From: Homalodisca vitripennis
Lineage: Eukaryota; Arthropoda; Insecta; Hemiptera; Cicadellidae
Direction: 5' to 3'
Assembly: GCF_021130785.1 (NCBI RefSeq)
Contig: NC_060207.1
Location: forward strand, 103,962,001-104,026,000
Length of the DNA: 64,000 nt
In this document: one piece after another, positions 59,401 to 64,000 of the stretch
How positions within the stretch are numbered: the first letter of the stretch is position 1
Layout of the letters: each line of letters opens with the position of its first letter
The notes under the pieces: generated by a model
Database searches by the model: none
Told to the model about the DNA's origin: nothing
What the model saw: the letters and a program-made list of their open reading frames with translations, nothing else
Made by a program: the position numbers and the translations under genes

Positions 59401-61156
59401 GTGCATTTCTGACATTTGGTTTTGAAGTATATCCTTAAAAATATATGTATCATTTGATATTTTTAACCAGTTTGATTCCCTCCCATTTTTCCTCCTATGT
59501 AATGCAGCTGATGATTGATTTCTTTGTTAGAGGACATTCCTATTTTCTTTCCTAATTTCACAAAAACTAGATAATGTGCTTATGCAATATAAATTGGCTT
59601 TCAGCTTTCAGACTAAAAAAACATAGAGCAAATGTAAGAAATTAAACTTATGTGCATATTATGTCCTAAAGAATTGTTTAACTACGACTATGAATGAAGA
59701 AGTTCAGTTCTTTCCCTTGTGTAACTTGTATGCAACTTTTTTAATCAATATTCAACTTGATGTATTTATTTTCGTATTTTTTAAATATCATAAGGTTCAC
59801 AAAGACAGTCAAGTTTCAAATAACTACAAGTGAATTGTTAGAAACATCTTAATTCGTGGGCTTATGTGGATAGTGCCATGTGTATCATAAAAGGTTTTCT
59901 GGTTTAAAATGTATTGAAAAAGTGCTAACTTCAAATCTAAAAATATTCAGCCTTGTGGTGGAGAACCATATAAGATAACCCACACTTAGTTTATTTTTTC
60001 TCTAAAATTTGTAATTTTCAACATCATTCCACCACATCATCCAGCAATTTTTTTATTTCTTTTGAATCAGACAACCTTAATGATAAGACATGTTAGATAC
60101 TAGTCCACTAAATGCCAGAAATTCTGTATACACATTTCTGTCACTTCATAGATATTCGCTGATAAACTCTTTCACTTTCAGTCTTCAAAGTTTTAATGAA
60201 CTGACCTTACTTGGACATTAATTGATTTGAAAGTGGTTCTGGTGATAGCACTATCCTCCTACAACCAATACTTAAGCTCAGGGGTGTCATTTAAAAAAAA
60301 GGGGGTTGTCCAATACATTTATATTATACTCTAGATAAATGCATAACAAAATGGTAACAGTAGCATTACACTATATAGTATTGTCACAAAAATATTAATC
60401 TTATTTTTCAATGTATTATTCAACAAATGTCACAGCTGTTAGTGATTCACCATTGGAAAGTCAAGATTAACTCTATTTTGTATTTAGTTTTATATTATAT
60501 GGTGCGTTGATTGTTAACTTCACTTAACTGAAAATATAATTTATTAAATGAACAAAAAACAATAGAGTTTGTATCAACTTTGTTGCAAATAAACAAAAAA
60601 TTATTAAATCTCAAGTAAATATGAAAATAAAAAATGCACTATCTCATTATTTTCACACTACCAGAGAGTTCTAAAATGTTTCAAGTAGAGATGTGCTTTG
60701 GATTTTGGACATGATATTTTTATACCAATCATACATTCTTCAATAAAATGTAGTAGAGTCAAGTATAAAATATAAAAAGATGTATAAGATTTGAAGGTCG
60801 TAACATTTAAATTGCCTAGGTGAAGTATAGAAAAAGAAAATGAATTAAAATTGATGACATGTTGAAATTAATTGACAACGTAGGACTTAAAGTACTGGCC
60901 AACTGTTCAGAATACTATGACTATGAATGATATCTTCTAAGAGCCAATTTGCTATCTTCCCTTTAATCTTTTGTAGCGTGTGGTTTGTGTCGATTTTGAA
61001 GCTATAAATGGTGCTTATTTAATTGGAACAGACTACACTCAAATACAATTTATTTGAGCCAAAAACAGGAAAAGAAGATTATACAGTCAAGATAAATAAT
61101 ATGATTTCTTGGGCTTAATATTAAAAGATTTTAAAACTTTGATGATATATTATATA
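59401..61156. other. Probable intron, nothing recognised
   Basis: AT-rich, short chance ORFs only. Confidence 0.5.
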
Positions 61157-61810
61157 CAGGTCTGTTCAATAAATATCAGGACTGGTTCCAAAAATGAAAA
61201 TTGAATGCAGGTATCATTACAATCACATAATCTTCAAAATAAATTCCTCCTGCATCAATAACCTAAGTTTGGCTTGCCTACTACTCTGCTGGAAGTCGGT
61301 TCCCGAAATTCTGTTCAAAACCTTTGTCATTGCCTCTTAAAGCGCCTCGATGGAGTAGAACTGAAGACTACTGAGCTTTCTTTCCATTCGTGGAAACAAG
61401 AAAAAGTCTGGTGGAGCCAGGTATGGGCTGTAGGGAGGGGAGGGGTAGTTGTTGTGCATCCGATGTGGCGATCGCCTTTGACGAGCTCCGGCCTTTCTTA
61501 AACATTTTGTGCCACTCAAAAACTCTTGTGCAGCTTAAGGCATCATCCTCATAAGCCTGTTTCATGAGTTCAAGGATCTCTGACACAGTCTTCCCAAGTT
61601 TAAAGCAAAACTTCACAATGTAGTGTTGCTCGACGGTCTGCTCCATGCTGACGCGATGACACCATAACAAATTACACATCTCAAGAATCCAACTCCTGTC
61701 TCAACGCATGCCCACAGGCAACTGAATTAAAGTGCTCCTGAGTGGTGAGGAACCCATTGCTCCGTTGAGGATACGGCGAACCAGTCCCGATACTTATTAA
61801 ACATACTCTG
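61157..61810 (-). mobile_element. Small internally deleted mariner
   Basis: 654 bp between TA at 61155-61156 and 61811-61812. The ends are CAGGTCTGTTCAATAAATAT and, inwards from the right, CAGAGTATGTTTAATAAGTA, continuing in both to a GGGACTGGTT-like block. The minus strand encodes the transposase start MEQTVEQHYIVKFCFKLGKT and ALSCTRVFEWHKMFKKGRSS, then jumps to the C-terminal PSPPYSPYLAPPDFFLFPRM, so the central catalytic region is deleted. The first Asp of SPD has become Tyr. Confidence 0.9.
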
Positions 61811-64000
61811 TAAATTAGACATTACCAATATACATAATTTTAAAGTTTCATCTAAATTGAAACACGAGTATCAACCATGATTTAAATCACCTATTAATCA
61901 AAATTAAAAGTGAATCTTTTTCTACTTTTGAACAAGAATGTTTGAGAGATGTACATTGTACCAATTTACTTGCAAAAATTATGACTTGTTAGTAATAATT
62001 ATCTTACGGGTTATAAATAGTAAAAACGTTATCAATCAGTGTTTTTTTACATTAATAAGTTTCTTTGCAAATACGTATATCCAAGTAATCACAAACAACG
62101 TGACATCTACATACAAACATCTATCAATATCGGTCTACTGGTTTTGTCACAGCCAATGCTTCCATAAAGATACATTTGTATGGATAGAAAATTTCAAAAC
62201 ATTACTTTTTTACTCGATGTTCCAAAACAGATATTTTTAACTTAATCCAAATTTTGATATTTCTAATGAAACCTATTTTATATACGTATGGAAAAGAAAG
62301 TAAAATTAGATGTTTGAGTAATTTATTTTGTCCAAGAGTGAAGTTTACTATACTCACAAGGGGAAACTCTATCTACAGGGAAGTTAGCAAAATATTGGTG
62401 CATGTGCTTTATAATATTTAATCATTTAATCAGTGCAATTAAATATTTTGCCCAATATTTAATATGGCTGGATGGGGAAGTTACACATCCAAGCAATTCC
62501 TTAAGGGAATAACATGCAAGGATATGCTTAGTAAATAAACTAATTAATTCAGTTTCTACTGGAATAGTTTACAGGTTCTTTCTAAATATCTATAGCATGC
62601 TGAATTTATATCCATGGCTATCACTATCTAAATATCTAATTATATACATCATAAAAAACGGTAGTACCCTCTATTTTTAGTTCTTTCTTTAAACCTAATG
62701 TGTTTCAACTGAAATTAAGAGCATATATTAAACCACAAAATACTACACTTGAAATGTAAAGCAATAACAAATACATACAAACAATTCAAATAGATACAAA
62801 TGTTTCTGTTTTATTAAGGAAATTATTTTGTATAAAGGATGGCTTAAAAACTAAATTTTCTCACCAAACATTGAATAACCTGCATTTAATTGTTACCATA
62901 TGAAATCATTGCATATTCCAATAACCTGGAATACAAAATTTTAATCCTTCATTTGGGGTGCAATTTATTTGAAGTTTTTCATTCATTTTCATACTTTCAA
63001 TCGTAATCTTGATAGATTAGGACCTCTTGAAAACAGTTTTATCTTATGATAATATTGTACTTATCTTGAAACAAAAAAAATTGTTTACAGCTGTGCTCTT
63101 CAAGAAGAATTTTTTGACATTAACTCCCGAAGTCATAAAAATACGGGTTGCTACATTCATTCAAGGTATTATTTGCACTATTATTATTTACATCCATAGA
63201 AATATAGAATGTACCTTATTAAAATCTTTCAGATAATTATAAAAATGTTCTACACTAAGGAAACCGAAGGCAAACGCTACACAATAAAAAAAAATGATGA
63301 TATATGATGCATCCTAGTTCACAGGATGAATCAAACCACGATTAATCTTTACTAAATTGTAAGTAAAGCCTAATGAATAAGTAAAAGAATGAGTCGATTA
63401 TAAAACTAAATTCAACAATGTGTTATAATTTATAATATTTTCAATTTTCTCAGATAGTTTTACCCTTTGACGTGATTGTTTAGCGTGTGCAGCAACCGCT
63501 GCAGCAACTTTTATGAGCAAAGAGTATAAATACACAAAGGTTTAGTAAAAGCCTCATTATCTTACCTTTTGGTCAAATCTTCAAGGTTTTTTTACTCTAA
63601 TGGTCATAATGAAACTCACAATAACTTTATATAATAAATGTGTTATTTAATTATTTTTGTATTCTCAAATTTATTTATTACTGTTAAACAATGAAGAAAT
63701 ATTGTTTATCCAGTGGTTGATTTTACTGCTCTCTATTTTAACATCTTATCATAGCTTTAAGATAACATATCACAATATCAAACACTTTTATACAGAAAAA
63801 TCAATTGTACTAATGCAAATAATTTACAAATGTATCCTTGTAGGGTAATATCACAACTTTTTTTATTCACACTGCCATAATTGCAATCGGCTGATAAAAG
63901 CTTGTTGAATATTGATTATATACAGCAAAATAAAACAACAAGGTTAAAAATAATATAAACATATGTTCCTCGTTTTGTCTACAAAGTTCTCTAATAGATT
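61811..64000. other. Probable intron, nothing recognised
   Basis: AT-rich. TTTACCCTTTGACGTGATTG at about 63460 is a weak piggyBac-like end candidate, and AGCAACCGCTGCAGCAAC follows it. No syd exon was recognised up to the window edge. Confidence 0.45.

Overview
This is AT-rich eukaryotic, almost certainly insect, nuclear DNA. It has long introns, dinucleotide satellites, many mariner-type and TTAA-flanked (piggyBac-like) DNA transposons, and LINE retrotransposons of the Jockey/CR1 and LOA/I kinds. The mix would suit a large hemipteran-type insect genome, but nothing seen fixes the order or species.

The only host gene I can name is the 3' end of the minus-strand orthologue of sunday driver / JNK-interacting protein 3 and 4 (syd, JIP3/JIP4), a kinesin/dynein cargo adaptor and JNK scaffold. 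Three internal exons of its C-terminal WD40-like domain lie at 51460-51573, 48978-49175 and 40388-40522. They feed one of two terminal exons: the conventional one at 16528-16640 (acidic linker, SHLIVWQV ending) or a second one at 25323-25420 (acidic linker, SHLIVWHLL ending). All junctions are phase 1, so reading frame is kept throughout and either terminal exon can follow exon 40388-40522. Upstream exons lie beyond 64000 or were not recognised. About 36 kb, from 16.5 to 51.6 kb, is therefore one gene made almost wholly of intron, and 51.6-64 kb is probably the next intron.

Region by region: 1-16 kb lies downstream of the gene. It holds two TTAA-flanked elements (955-1816, 3263-4143), a decayed LINE endonuclease piece, an internally deleted mariner (5494-6395), the first copy of a CAGGGTGGCC-ended repeat (12919-14443) and one unexplained exon-like ORF (10052-10239). 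16.6-25.3 kb holds a decayed mariner (18609-19865) and a LINE fragment split by a mariner-superfamily element with perfect 30-bp ends and DD41D spacing (20658-21990). 25.4-40.4 kb holds a truncated LINE, a mariner relic, a nearly complete LINE with a PHD-finger ORF1 (about 31428-36190) and a large fold-back repeat (38206-38398). 40.5-49 kb holds the second CAGGGTGGCC repeat copy and two TTAA elements, one ending 27 bp from a syd splice donor. 49-64 kb holds a minisatellite, another TTAA element, a mariner/LOA-type LINE chimera (57084-59400) and a small internally deleted mariner (61157-61810).

No tRNA, rRNA, CRISPR or bacterial feature was seen. All transposon coding regions carry stops or frameshifts. 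The most interesting observations are the alternative syd terminal exons, the DD41D element nested in a LINE, and the set of TTAA elements with subterminal palindromes.
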